Under the pieces are notes generated by a model. The model ran no database searches and was not told the origin of the DNA. It was given only the letters and a program-made list of their open reading frames with translations. A stretch of 64,000 nt of DNA, from the NCBI RefSeq assembly GCF_018642165.1, contig NZ_JAHHZM010000008.1, positions 62,001 through 126,000 of the forward strand. The letters are read 5' to 3'. This DNA comes from Echinicola shivajiensis (GTDB lineage Bacteria; Bacteroidota; Bacteroidia; Cytophagales; Cyclobacteriaceae). Both the position numbers and the translations under genes were made by a program. Positions 45,093 to 54,586 of this stretch are shown here, one piece after another. Numbering within the stretch: position 1 is the first letter of the stretch; each line of letters starts with the position of its first letter.

Positions 45093-45788
45093 TTAGTTTC
45101 TAATTGAGGACATTCCGCCATCCACGGGCATAATTTGTCCACTGATCCAAGAACTCTTATTCGAAAGTAAAAATGCCGCCATCGCTGCAATATCTTCTGC
45201 CTTGCCAATTCTTCGCAAGGGATGCCTCTTGGCATTCACTTCCCTTTTCTCCTCTGAAGAAAGCAAAGAACTTGCCATTGGAGTATCTGTCAGAGAAGGA
45301 GCAATGCAATTGACTCTAATACCGGGGGCTAGTTCAGCGGCCAGGGCCTTGGTCAAGCCTTCTATAGCTCCCTTTGAAATGGCCACCTGACTATGAAAAG
45401 GAAGCCCCAACTGCACTGCTACTGTTGAAAAAAGAACAATGGAAGCCCAATCTGACTTTTTTAACTTGGGCAATACTCCTTGAATGATTTTAACTGCTCC
45501 GCTGACATTGAGCTGTATATCTTCCAACAGGGCCGCCTCCTTAATCCGGCCAAAAGGTTTGAGCTGGATGCTTCCTGGACAATAAACCAGCCCATGCAAT
45601 TCATCAGGTATTTCTTCATTCTTCCACTCATCCTTCATAACATCATATGGAAAAAAATTCACTCCCGAGAGAGCCTTTACCTGATGTTGATTATAGCTGC
45701 CCCAAACTTGGTTTCCCTCCTTAACCAATTGCCTTGCCAGCTCCTTTCCTATGCCTGATGAGGCCCCGATGATTAGATAATTTGACAT
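45093..45788 (-). CDS. Short-chain dehydrogenase/reductase
   Basis: A 231-residue SDR. The Rossmann motif is at the very start, MSNYLIIGASSGIGKELARQ. It lacks the canonical Tyr-xxx-Lys: the expected region reads QVAISKGAIEGLTKALAAEL, so the tyrosine is replaced by alanine (QVAISK rather than YxxSK). The C-terminal part has SLLSSEEKREVNAKRHPLRRIG and ISGQIMPVDGG, both SDR-typical. I start at the ATG at 45786-45788. It precedes tspO by 11 bases. Confidence 0.85.
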   Translation of the reverse strand: MSNYLIIGASSGIGKELARQLVKEGNQVWGSYNQHQVKALSGVNFFPYDVMKDEWKNEEIPDELHGLVYCPGSIQLKPFGRIKEAALLEDIQLNVSGAVKIIQGVLPKLKKSDWASIVLFSTVAVQLGLPFHSQVAISKGAIEGLTKALAAELAPGIRVNCIAPSLTDTPMASSLLSSEEKREVNAKRHPLRRIGKAEDIAAMAAFLLSNKSSWISGQIMPVDGGMSSIRN

Positions 45789-45903
45789 ACTTATAAAACA
45801 AGTCCAATAATAAAATGTTTGAATTCCTTTCAAATGGAATTTAAACAGGAATACAATCCATGATTATAAAGTGCAGCGTATATGCTTTCAAACAATAAAT
45901 GAT

Positions 45904-46476
45904 ATGCTCATGAAAACGACAAAAATTTTACAAGGGGCCTTGCTGGCATTTTTTGTGCTAGGTGCATTCCAGGCATTTGCCCAATCGAAAAAAACTGTAG
46001 AAGTAGGTGGAGCCCCTATGTACCCCACTAAAAACATTGTGGAAAATGCGGTAAATTCAGATGATCACACCACTTTGGTAGCTGCAGTAAAAGCGGCTGG
46101 CTTGGTGGAGACTTTACAAGGTGATGGACCATTTACAGTTTTTGCTCCCGTCAACAAGGCCTTTGATGCACTTCCTGAAGGAACGGTAGAAACTTTGTTA
46201 AAACCAGAAAACAAAAAAGCCCTGACCAATGTGCTTACCTATCATGTGGTAGCAGGAAAAATGAGTGCTAAAGACATCATGAAAGCCATAAAAAAAGGTG
46301 ACGGAAAAGCCATAATGACTACTGTGGAAGGTGAAGAGCTTACTGCTTGGATGAAAGATGGTTCCTTGTATATTTCGGATATAAGTGGAAATAAAGCTAA
46401 GGTAACAATCCCCAATGTATTTCAGTCAAACGGTGTTATTCATGTAGTGGATGCAGTATTGCTACCAAGCATGTGA
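45904..46476 (+). CDS. Secreted fasciclin (FAS1) domain protein
   Basis: A protein of about 190 residues with a signal peptide (MKTTKILQGALLAFFVLGAF, cleavage near AFAQ) and one FAS1 domain. The FAS1 H1 box is in GPFTVFAPVNKAFDALP and the H2 box in VLTYHVVAGK; the protein ends IHVVDAVLLPSM as the family does. FAS1 domains mediate adhesion or small-ligand binding at the cell surface. In-frame ATGs at 45904 and 45910 are both possible. It is divergent from the SDR-TspO pair. Confidence 0.9.
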   Translation: MLMKTTKILQGALLAFFVLGAFQAFAQSKKTVEVGGAPMYPTKNIVENAVNSDDHTTLVAAVKAAGLVETLQGDGPFTVFAPVNKAFDALPEGTVETLLKPENKKALTNVLTYHVVAGKMSAKDIMKAIKKGDGKAIMTTVEGEELTAWMKDGSLYISDISGNKAKVTIPNVFQSNGVIHVVDAVLLPSM

Positions 46477-46499
46477 CTCTTATTCGAACCTTCAAACTT

Positions 46500-46554
46500 A
46501 GTAACTGTAAAAATATCCCAAGAAGATTTTTCTTGGGATATTTTTACAGTTACT
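46500..46554 (+). terminator. Long perfect hairpin after the fasciclin gene
   Basis: GTAACTGTAAAAATATCCCA, then AGAA, pairs with its exact complement over 24 bp around a 5-base loop, with one more A-T pair outside. T5 lies inside the right arm. It is longer than normal terminators and may also act as a processing site. Confidence 0.75.
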
Positions 46555-46714
46555 GGCATCTGACAAGTAGGTTCAAGCTCTTTTTGATATGGTATGATGC
46601 TATTATTTCTGTTTTATAAACGCATCCCCCGACCTTGCTCAAAGTAGAAGAATGGTGAGATTGGGAGGGCTGCAGTAACAAGGGTTGAATATTATATACA
46701 AATAGGATAGAGGC

Positions 46715-46751
46715 AAAAAAAGAAATGCAGAACACAACGTCCTGCATTTCT
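46715..46751 (-). terminator. Intrinsic terminator of the outer membrane beta-barrel gene
   Basis: On the minus strand AGAAATGCAG and CTGCATTTCT pair over ten bases around an 11-base loop and end in a run of seven Ts. Confidence 0.88.
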
Positions 46752-46785
46752 AAAACATATAACTATAACCTATAATATCGCTAAC

Positions 46786-49668
46786 TTACCAACTTCTGGC
46801 ACCACCTCTTGGCGGTCCAAAACCTCCTGGTATTCTTCTTTCGTCTCCTCCCTCTGGTTGTTTGAACTTGCCAATGATATAAGTAAAGGTCACCAAACCA
46901 TAGCTGGTCAAAACATTGGAATAAACATCAGAAACTGTCACATCAGATACCGTCCTATTGATACTTTGGTTTTGGCCCAAAATATCAAAAATGGTCAATT
47001 TCAATTCTCCTTTATTATCCTTCAAGAACCGATATCCCCCTTCAACATTCCATAACCAGATACTCTGATCAAAACCCTCAGACAATCCAGTATAAAGAGT
47101 GTTGGCCATGGTGGTATTAAAGAATAATTTTCCATCATTAGGAGAATAATAAAGCTGCACATTAGAGTTTTGCTGATAGTAATTATTGTCCAGATTACTT
47201 TGCAGACTACTCTTGACTATGCTATATGTCGCGGCAGTAGAAACCGTAAAATCAATATCCTTTGAAATATTGCTGGTAAGGGAAAATCGTTGGGTCAAAC
47301 CGATATTATTATTATAATTCAGTTCATTATTGATCAAGCCGGGTGTTCTGTTATAGCTCACACTGGAATTCAGGTTCAAATTCGATTTCAATTTCTCTAC
47401 AGGAGTACCATAATTAAAAAACAGCCTTGCATTCCAATTGCCACTCAAATTAACAGGCTGGGTGATCTGACCTCCTTTTCGCAAAAGCACCTCTCCATTG
47501 ATCAAAGTATCTTTTTCTGCCACGTAAGTATGTGTTCCAATATAATTATTGGTGAATGAACCTGTAGCAAACAAAAACATGGTCTTGGATCTTTCCATAT
47601 CAAACTTTCCATAGTTCATAAAGAAATTATGGTTATAGCTTTGACCCAAACTAGGATTACCCACACTCAACTGCAATGGATTATTATTATTGATCACATT
47701 TTGCAATTGGTTGACACTGGGCTCATTTGTACTGGTTCTGTAGCGGAAACGCATATTTTTTCCACTTTCCCTGTCCCGATACATGATACTCGCATTGGGC
47801 AAAACATTATTAAAACTTCTTTTAAATGTCGCTTCCTCCGGAAAAAAGGCTTGGTTATTCAATTGGGCATTTTGATAATCCACATTTAAATTAAAATTGA
47901 AGCCATTTTCACTGAAACGATAACCTAGGCCAGCTTTTTGAGTTGTGAACTTATTATCAAACTCATTACTTAATGCTGTATCCAAGATCATTAAATTTTG
48001 TTCTTCTGCCAACACAAAGGTTTTTTGGTCAGCTGAGCTTTTATTGTTTCCAATCTGATAATCGAAAGACATGATGGATTTTTCACTTATTGGCTCTGTA
48101 TAGGTAATATTAGCCCTATAATTAAATCCGTCAGATAGTGCATTGCTTTGCTGGAAAACCGTATCCACAGAGTTTCTCACAAAATCACGGTTGGCCATAA
48201 GTAGATCTGTAAATTGGTCCCTTTCATTCAATCCTGTATAAATATTCGTACTTATTGTCCTGCCTTGCTTATCAAACTTATAGCGATAGGTAAGATTATT
48301 GGAAATATTATAGCCATCTGTCAGTCTATTATTGATCGTCTGGGCGGCACTCAAAGAATCTAGATTTTGATCCAAATTCAGCCCATATTCATCACTGAAC
48401 ATTTTGTTATTCTGCCAGCTTAAACTTGGACTTATAATCAGAGAATTTCTGTCATCAATATCGTATTCGATTTTAGCATTAATCCGGTGATTTTCATTTT
48501 TGGTATTACTAAGCAGGTTTTCTTGGTAATACTGTCTCCTGTCCTCGGAAATCACCGTTTCAGTATTCGTATTCTGGATCAGGTTATTATTGGAATGGTT
48601 GAAAAAGTAACTTCCTGTAAAATTGATTTTATCACCCCACTTATCGCTGTAATTTAAACCTAATGAGTTTGTTTTGGCAATTCCATTGTTATTTCCTGTG
48701 AGGAAGTTATCATTTCCTCCACCACCTCCACGTCTTCTAAAGCGACCTCCGCCCACTCCTCCTGATACCCCTAGCAGATCCTGTGAGGAGAAATTCTGTT
48801 GGTTGATATTATTGGACAAACCAATGATGGAAATTCTTTTATCTCCCTTAAAAAAATTGATATTACCTCCTGCAGAGTAACGCTCATCTGTACCATATCC
48901 ACCATAGAGTCTCCCAAAATATCCATTGCGCATATTTCCTTTGGTGATGATATTGATGGTCTTGGCATAATTACCATCATCCAAGCCTGTAAGCCTGGAT
49001 TGATCAGATTTTTGGTCCAAAATCTCCACTTGATCAATCATATTTGACGGAAGGTTTTTCAGGGCAATATTGGGATCATTTCCAAAAAACTCCCTTCCAT
49101 CCACTAGGACTTTTTGGACATCCTCACCTTGGGCCTGGATCTTCCCGTTTTCTATTACCACACCTGGAATTTTCTTGATCAGGTCTTCTGCATATCCATT
49201 TTCCTTGGTCTTAAAGGCCGCAGCATTGAAAACAGCGGTATCCCCTTTCATTTCCCCAACAGGTACTTGACCTTCTACCAGCACTTCATTAAGTTCATTG
49301 CTATCCTCCATCAAGCTTAGCGCTCCCAGATCCACTGGACCACGCTGATCTACCACTTTCCTCAATTTGGTATAACCTATATATGAAATCTCTACAATTA
49401 GATGAGAAATTCTGGGACGGGAAATGGAAAAAGCGCCCTTCCCATCAGTAACGGCTGCAGTCATTAAACTATCAGTTTCCGTTTTCAACATTACATTGGC
49501 ACCAATCAAAGGCTCCTTTGATTCAGCATCCAATACAGTCCCTGTTATATTAAATGAGCCCATACCGCGTACTCCTCTTTCCCTGCCACCATTCTGTTGC
49601 GCTATTGACCCAAAAGCAAGTAGAAAGAATAATAATCCAAAAGTTGAGAAGATAATTGTCTGTTTCAT
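46786..49668 (-). CDS. Outer membrane beta-barrel protein with carboxypeptidase-regulatory-like domain
   Basis: A 960-residue TonB-dependent receptor-like protein. A signal peptide (residues 1-24) is followed by a CarboxypepD_reg-like domain (about 38-120, GTVLDAESKEPLIGANVMLK), a plug domain (about 145-240, DLIKKIPGVVIENGKIQAQG) and a large C-terminal barrel (about 300-940). It fits the outer membrane beta-barrel family 3 (OMP_b-brl_3) group, whose members do not always import a ligand. A Gly/Arg-rich loop RFRRRGGGGG is at about 305. No SusD-like or TonB partner is adjacent, so the substrate is unknown. Confidence 0.9.
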   Translation of the reverse strand: MKQTIIFSTFGLLFFLLAFGSIAQQNGGRERGVRGMGSFNITGTVLDAESKEPLIGANVMLKTETDSLMTAAVTDGKGAFSISRPRISHLIVEISYIGYTKLRKVVDQRGPVDLGALSLMEDSNELNEVLVEGQVPVGEMKGDTAVFNAAAFKTKENGYAEDLIKKIPGVVIENGKIQAQGEDVQKVLVDGREFFGNDPNIALKNLPSNMIDQVEILDQKSDQSRLTGLDDGNYAKTINIITKGNMRNGYFGRLYGGYGTDERYSAGGNINFFKGDKRISIIGLSNNINQQNFSSQDLLGVSGGVGGGRFRRRGGGGGNDNFLTGNNNGIAKTNSLGLNYSDKWGDKINFTGSYFFNHSNNNLIQNTNTETVISEDRRQYYQENLLSNTKNENHRINAKIEYDIDDRNSLIISPSLSWQNNKMFSDEYGLNLDQNLDSLSAAQTINNRLTDGYNISNNLTYRYKFDKQGRTISTNIYTGLNERDQFTDLLMANRDFVRNSVDTVFQQSNALSDGFNYRANITYTEPISEKSIMSFDYQIGNNKSSADQKTFVLAEEQNLMILDTALSNEFDNKFTTQKAGLGYRFSENGFNFNLNVDYQNAQLNNQAFFPEEATFKRSFNNVLPNASIMYRDRESGKNMRFRYRTSTNEPSVNQLQNVINNNNPLQLSVGNPSLGQSYNHNFFMNYGKFDMERSKTMFLFATGSFTNNYIGTHTYVAEKDTLINGEVLLRKGGQITQPVNLSGNWNARLFFNYGTPVEKLKSNLNLNSSVSYNRTPGLINNELNYNNNIGLTQRFSLTSNISKDIDFTVSTAATYSIVKSSLQSNLDNNYYQQNSNVQLYYSPNDGKLFFNTTMANTLYTGLSEGFDQSIWLWNVEGGYRFLKDNKGELKLTIFDILGQNQSINRTVSDVTVSDVYSNVLTSYGLVTFTYIIGKFKQPEGGDERRIPGGFGPPRGGARSW

Positions 49669-49810
49669 AAATCGTGCATTTGATGCTTATTAGACATCGC
49701 AAAGCCACAGACGTTTAAAACTAAGGCAGAAAATAATACCTGAACTTCAGTTTTTATTGACGGATGGTAAAAAATAGATTTAAAGTAGAACTATGCTTAT
49801 TTGAAAAAAT

Positions 49811-49843
49811 AAAAAAGGTGCCATCAGATTTTGAAGACACCTT
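49811..49843 (-). terminator. Terminator after ytxJ
   Basis: On the minus strand AAGGTG and CACCTT pair over six bases with an irregular 17-base loop, followed by six Ts. Confidence 0.65.
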
Positions 49844-49869
49844 GAATATGATTTTTGAGAATTGGATGA

Positions 49870-50208
49870 TTAGCCAACTTGCCCGATAATATCCTGATAA
49901 TTGATCCCCATATGGCTGTTATCATAATACGCCATTCCGTCCTTTACCAGTATAACTTGCGGAGACTCATGCTCTACAGCAAATTCTTCTGCTATGGCAT
50001 TTGATATTTCTCTATAGCTCAATAGATCTAAAATATACGGACTGACCTTTTCAAAATCCTGGTCCTGCCAGTTCCTTTGTAAACGGTTCCAAGCCATACC
50101 ACTAATAGAGCAGCTGGTTGAATGTTTAAAGATCAAAACCGGTTGGTTTTTGCTTTCTTCTTTAAGCTGTTGGATTTGCTCCAAATTATCAATTGATTTC
50201 CAAGCCAT
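49870..50208 (-). CDS. ytxJ: YtxJ, bacillithiol-system redox protein
   Basis: A 112-residue thioredoxin-like protein of the YtxJ family, thought to be a bacilliredoxin-type enzyme or partner that works with bacillithiol. It starts MAWKSIDNLEQIQQLKEESK and has the single active cysteine C33 in FKHSTSCSISGMAWNRL, followed by the usual YREISNAIAEEFAVEHESPQ. A one-cysteine (CxxG/S type) active site suits thiol-disulfide exchange with bacillithiol. BshC is encoded 24 kb away in this same window, so the thiol itself is expected in this organism. Confidence 0.92.
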   Translation of the reverse strand: MAWKSIDNLEQIQQLKEESKNQPVLIFKHSTSCSISGMAWNRLQRNWQDQDFEKVSPYILDLLSYREISNAIAEEFAVEHESPQVILVKDGMAYYDNSHMGINYQDIIGQVG

Positions 50209-50510
50209 ATTAATTCAAATTTTGTTTCTCCTAGCCCTAACAAGCTTGAGGGGTATTTTGGTTCGAAGATAATGGAAATCAACAAAATAAACCTAGAAGA
50301 AGCCTCCTAACTTTTTGAGTAATCCACTCATTATACTCTCCTACAGCATCAAGCACTGCTTAAATTAACTTCCTTTAATTCATTTCATTAAAGAATTGGT
50401 CTCAAAAAAAGAATTTAAGAAATTTTAAGGCATGATAATGGCAAAGACTTCACCACTAACTCCCCAAAGTCCAAATGATTTATTAATCTTGTAGGCCTGA
50501 AAAGTCCATT
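50209..50510. other. Intergenic region between divergent genes
   Basis: This 302-base gap must hold the promoters of ytxJ and the DUF4403 gene. A short inverted repeat CTTTAAT/ATTAAAG lies at 50373-50393. TAATCTTG at about 50484-50491, a one-base variant of TAnnTTTG, is a candidate -7 element for the DUF4403 gene. Nothing else stands out. Confidence 0.5.
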
Positions 50511-51899
50511 ATGAAAAGTAACATATTTGTTGTCGGCTTAATATTGCTGATCATTTCCTGTAAAGGTATCAATCCAGAAAAACCCCAATACGAAGGAGCT
50601 CCTGTCGTTCTTCCGGAGGCCATTTCTAAAGTGAATGTACCTCTTGAAATCCCCCTTAGATACATAGAAAAAAACCTCAATCGGGAATTAAGTCAATTGC
50701 TTTATAGTGACCAAGGGTTGGACATGGGCAATGGCTTGATGGCTGATTTGGAAGTAAGCAGAACCGGAGATATTGCGCTCAGCGCTTCTGGACAAAAGCA
50801 ATTGGAAATAGAAATACCACTCAAGCTTAAAGGCAAAATCAATATAGAAAAGAAGCTCTTCGGACAAACCATTTCCACAGCGATCCCCTTTGATGAAGGA
50901 CTGAAACCAAGGGTTAGCTTTATCTCGGAAATTGGCAGAAATTGGGATATCGGCATTTCCAATATTAATATTGAGAGTTGGGGAAGGTCGCTCAAGTACA
51001 ATTTGCTGGGGTATGAATTTGACCTTGAACCCATGTTGGAAAAACACGTTGAAAAGATGCTCGACGATCAACTTACGGGAGATAATCTTACCAGAATTAG
51101 TTTTAGGGACATGATTCAGGAAACTTGGGAAGCTTATGGTAGACCAGTAAAAATTGAACACGAAGGATTTGACGCTTATGTATATACAGTCCCGCATAAA
51201 ATAAAAGTAAAAGAAAAATTCACCACAGATCAGAAGCTGGAGTTGACCATAGGAATAGAAGGAGAGGTATTTACCCAAATAGGCTCAGAACCCCTTGTTG
51301 AGCTGAGTCCTTTGCCACGACTATACTATAATGATGATAGTGAGAATTACCTTGACATCACCTTGCCACTATCCATACCCTATCAGGATATGGACAAATA
51401 CCTTAACGATATGTTGGCAGGCCAATCCTTCAAGATGGACGCTAGCACCCAGTTAATCCCAAAAGCATTTAAAACCCAAAACTTTGGTAATAAAGCCTTG
51501 GTGAAGGTGGATTTTGTAGTCAACAGAACAGGCAAAAAAAATATCTCAGGTAATATTTATTTAGTAGGTAAACCAACTTATGACCCATTACGAGAGGCCA
51601 TTGTTTTCGAAGAAATCGACTTTGACCTCAACACGAAAAATATTTTGGCCAATAGTGCTAGCTGGATGAAGCAGGGACAATTGTTGGAGGAAATTCAGAA
51701 ATATGCCAGCTATCCAATTGGGAATTATATCAAAGAAGCCCGAATGGAATTGCAACAGCAGGGCTATATAGATACCAAATTTGCCTCTTTTAGAGTGATC
51801 CGACCTGCCTTGGAGGTGGAAGGGATCTATACCACCAAGGAAGACATCAGACTCTATCTTAAATCAACAGGACAGATGGAAGTAAAGCTTAAGGATTAA
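50511..51899 (+). CDS. DUF4403 lipoprotein
   Basis: A 462-residue protein of the DUF4403 family. The signal peptide ends in a lipobox (LLIISCKG, cysteine at about 17). The body is beta-rich and repeated in pattern: ISKVNVPLEIPLRYIEKNLN near the N-terminus is echoed by LDITLPLSIPYQDMDKYLND at about residue 285. That duplication suggests two TULIP-like (tubular lipid-binding) modules, an inference from pattern only. The family is anchored to the envelope in many Bacteroidota; its function is unknown. It stands alone. Confidence 0.88.
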   Translation: MKSNIFVVGLILLIISCKGINPEKPQYEGAPVVLPEAISKVNVPLEIPLRYIEKNLNRELSQLLYSDQGLDMGNGLMADLEVSRTGDIALSASGQKQLEIEIPLKLKGKINIEKKLFGQTISTAIPFDEGLKPRVSFISEIGRNWDIGISNINIESWGRSLKYNLLGYEFDLEPMLEKHVEKMLDDQLTGDNLTRISFRDMIQETWEAYGRPVKIEHEGFDAYVYTVPHKIKVKEKFTTDQKLELTIGIEGEVFTQIGSEPLVELSPLPRLYYNDDSENYLDITLPLSIPYQDMDKYLNDMLAGQSFKMDASTQLIPKAFKTQNFGNKALVKVDFVVNRTGKKNISGNIYLVGKPTYDPLREAIVFEEIDFDLNTKNILANSASWMKQGQLLEEIQKYASYPIGNYIKEARMELQQQGYIDTKFASFRVIRPALEVEGIYTTKEDIRLYLKSTGQMEVKLKD

Positions 51900-51964
51900 A
51901 AGGGAAATTTTCTTTACTCTTTTCGCTAATCTTGCTACTAAATACTTGCATCTTAGTACTCTAT

Positions 51965-52639
51965 TTAATATCTCATCAAATCCCCATAGGTCTTAATCCC
52001 TTTTTTGTCAGCCTCTTTCAGTAGCTTCAACAATAACTGGGCGGTCAAAAAAGCATCGCCAGCAGCTGTATGACGATCATGGATAGAAATATTATACCTT
52101 TCACACAAAGCATCCAAACTATAATCTTTCAAATTGATTCGGCTGGGGTCATAGGGCATACCATGTTCTATGCGGATAGCCAAGTCTCCTGTATCCACCA
52201 CAGGGTTTAGGATCTTTCTCAGTCCATATGGTTTTGCTAATTTCTCCAGCATGGCCTGGTCAAAGCCTGCATGATGGGCTACCATGATGTGCTTACCCAA
52301 ATAAGGGAGCAGTTGTTTCACAAAATCATCAATGGGCATGGCGTCATTGGACTGAATGATTTCATGAATCTTTATGCTGGATACATTTTGCTTGGTAGAA
52401 AACAATAGACTTTCCATGCTTGTGTCCACCTTGATTCGCCCCTTGATGATTTTTATTCCTCCAAAAGCCAAAACATGATCATTTTTCACATCCAAACCTG
52501 TTGTTTCCGTATCCAAAACTACAAAGGAAAGATCTTTAATAGGTGTTTTCTTGGAAAGTTCAACTTCAAACAACGCCTCATATTGATTCACTTCAGGAAT
52601 TTTTTCCTGTTTTTTTCGAAAAATATCCAACCAACTCAT
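51965..52639 (-). CDS. DnaQ-like 3'-5' exonuclease
   Basis: A 224-residue DEDDh exonuclease of the Pol III epsilon/RNase T superfamily. Exo I is in VVLDTETTGLDVKNDHVLA (DxE), Exo II around MVAHHAGFDQAMLEKL, and Exo III in IHDRHTAAGDAFLTAQLLLK (HxxxxD). All catalytic residues are present. Its ATG directly follows the stop of the cNMP/CBS/DUF294 gene (TAAATG), so the two are translationally coupled. This pairing with the DUF294 protein, beside acetate genes, recurs in other bacteria; the nuclease's role there is unclear. Confidence 0.92.
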   Translation of the reverse strand: MSWLDIFRKKQEKIPEVNQYEALFEVELSKKTPIKDLSFVVLDTETTGLDVKNDHVLAFGGIKIIKGRIKVDTSMESLLFSTKQNVSSIKIHEIIQSNDAMPIDDFVKQLLPYLGKHIMVAHHAGFDQAMLEKLAKPYGLRKILNPVVDTGDLAIRIEHGMPYDPSRINLKDYSLDALCERYNISIHDRHTAAGDAFLTAQLLLKLLKEADKKGIKTYGDLMRY

Positions 52640-54586
52640 TTACCTGTCAATAAAATCAGTTTGAAACCTCAATGCCAACATTTCCTGAATTTGATGAATC
52701 GGGGAAAAGGCATTTTTCAACATTCGGCGCTGAAGCTTCCCCAGGGAACTAGGACTGATATATCTTCCAGATGAATTCGAGCCTATACCTTCCAAGGCCC
52801 TTAAGCGCAAAAATATTTCATAAGCCTTTCCAGCTTCCCTAAAAACCTCTGCATTTTGGGGTTCCAATTCTGCCAATAGTTCGAACCTTTTGAAAGTATT
52901 GTTGACGCCCTTTTGTCGGTGGCTTAAAATCAGAAGCCTAGCAGCATCGGCCAAAGGTAGCATGGCCCTCAATTTAATATCAAACTGATCCTTGTGTTCC
53001 CCGGATTTTTCTACAATAAAATTCCTAAAAAAACCTAATGGAGGTGGATTCAACAAGGCATTATTCGCCAAAAAGCTCATAAACACTTCCCTTTTGTCAA
53101 TAGCCCTGAAGATATAATTGGTCATTGCCTCTGCGAGTTCCTTATTTCCATATACTGGCCTAAAATCAAAAAATATGGTCGCCTTAATCAAGGATTCCTC
53201 ATCTGGCAAATTTACCCATTCACTAAAATAAGACTCCCAGGTTGAAAGTGAATTACACCATTTTGGGTTGTTGGCCATGACCTTACTTGGGCAAGGGTGA
53301 AAGCCACATGCCAGTAAAATATCTATCACCTCCTGTGAAAGTAGCTGAAAATAGTCCTTGGTTTCCTCTTGTTCAGCATCCTCCACATCTTCATAAACCA
53401 AGGCATTGTCCAGGTCTGTCCTCAGTAACTGCTCCTGTCTGCCTTCACTACCCAAAGAGAGGAAGCAAAATGGCACTTTGGAGGCCTTTGGATATTTGGC
53501 ATCCAATTTTTTCTTAGCCAATAAAATGGCCCTTCTTATGATCACATCATTTACTTCAGAAATGATATTGGCGATAAAATCGATGGCTACTTCATTTTCC
53601 AAATAATAGGCAAGTAGGTTTTCTGCCCGGTCTCTGATCACTTTCATTTCCTCTACCTCCCAAGTATTCATCAAAGCATGTATTAAGACCGCAGGGCTGT
53701 TTCCTTGAGATAGAAATACATCATGATCAGAAAGTATTCCTGTTATCTTACTTTGATCTGTACCATCCTCAGTTAATATCAAATGATGGAGGTGATGCTT
53801 GATCATCATTAAATAAAGGCTCGGAAAATTACTTTTATGGTGCATGGTCATCACTGGAGAGGTCATTATTTCCTCCACTTTGGCATCCACTGACAAGCCC
53901 GTGGCCACCACTCTATTTCTTAAATCTTTATCTGTAATAATACCTATCGGATGTCCCTGATCATCCAGCACTACAATAGATCCCACATCCATTTTGTGCA
54001 TCATCTGAGCAGCCTCACTTATCTTTGCACCTTTTTGACAGCTGAGTACTTCTGTAGGGAAATTGACCTTTCCATTTTCCAAAAACAAAGATAGACCATG
54101 GTCTGAGGAAGCATCCTTAAATAATTTTCTGGCCTTTTGAGATTGGGAGAGATCTGTCCTTACCACTACCTGGCCTGCCGCAAATCCAGCTGCAAAATAT
54201 AAACTGACCTCACTGTTTTCTTTAAGGATCTTGTTAAAAATATCTACAGGAACGGCATATAAAAGACTGTCCTCCGCAGCATAGGCATTTAAGACATAAG
54301 GCCTGTTTCCCAAAAGGGCCATTACGCCAAATACATCTCCCTCATCACAATAATCCTTCACAACCATTTTCCCGGAATCTTCTTCTGTCAGATAAACTGA
54401 ACCCTCTTTCAAAACAAAAAAATGAGGATTGGCCATATTTCCTTTCCGAAAAATATATTCTTCCTTGCTGAAATACATCAACTCCACTTCCTTGGCGACA
54501 CTTTCCAAAAGCTCATCTGAAAGAAAACTGAAAGGAGGATATCGAAATAAAAACTCCTTTACCCTGTTGACAATGACGTTTGACAT
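52640..54586 (-). CDS. cNMP-binding/CBS/DUF294 nucleotidyltransferase-like protein
   Basis: A 648-residue signalling protein. In order: a cyclic-nucleotide-binding-like domain (about 15-130, KEGSVYLTEEDSGKMVVKDY), two CBS domains (about 175-300, GSIVVLDDQGHPIGIITDKD), a DUF294 nucleotidyltransferase-like domain (about 330-480, containing FLSLGSEGRQEQLLRTDLDN) and a C-terminal DUF294 helical domain. The GSEGRQEQ-xxx-TDLDN block has the GS/DxD pattern of nucleotidyltransferases. It resembles regulators that control acetate uptake; direct target unknown. The coupled exonuclease gene follows immediately. Confidence 0.93.
   Translation of the reverse strand: MSNVIVNRVKEFLFRYPPFSFLSDELLESVAKEVELMYFSKEEYIFRKGNMANPHFFVLKEGSVYLTEEDSGKMVVKDYCDEGDVFGVMALLGNRPYVLNAYAAEDSLLYAVPVDIFNKILKENSEVSLYFAAGFAAGQVVVRTDLSQSQKARKLFKDASSDHGLSLFLENGKVNFPTEVLSCQKGAKISEAAQMMHKMDVGSIVVLDDQGHPIGIITDKDLRNRVVATGLSVDAKVEEIMTSPVMTMHHKSNFPSLYLMMIKHHLHHLILTEDGTDQSKITGILSDHDVFLSQGNSPAVLIHALMNTWEVEEMKVIRDRAENLLAYYLENEVAIDFIANIISEVNDVIIRRAILLAKKKLDAKYPKASKVPFCFLSLGSEGRQEQLLRTDLDNALVYEDVEDAEQEETKDYFQLLSQEVIDILLACGFHPCPSKVMANNPKWCNSLSTWESYFSEWVNLPDEESLIKATIFFDFRPVYGNKELAEAMTNYIFRAIDKREVFMSFLANNALLNPPPLGFFRNFIVEKSGEHKDQFDIKLRAMLPLADAARLLILSHRQKGVNNTFKRFELLAELEPQNAEVFREAGKAYEIFLRLRALEGIGSNSSGRYISPSSLGKLQRRMLKNAFSPIHQIQEMLALRFQTDFIDR

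Larger units (their letters stand above)
46477..46785. other. Intergenic region between convergent genes
   Basis: The 309-base gap holds a terminator for each of the converging genes (46500-46554 and 46715-46751). The sequence between, about 46555-46714, shows nothing that I can support as a gene. Confidence 0.6.

Noticed and set aside
46562-46640. Possible tRNA with a GGTTCAAGC T-loop-like stretch
   Set aside because: No matching acceptor stem or anticodon arm can be drawn.
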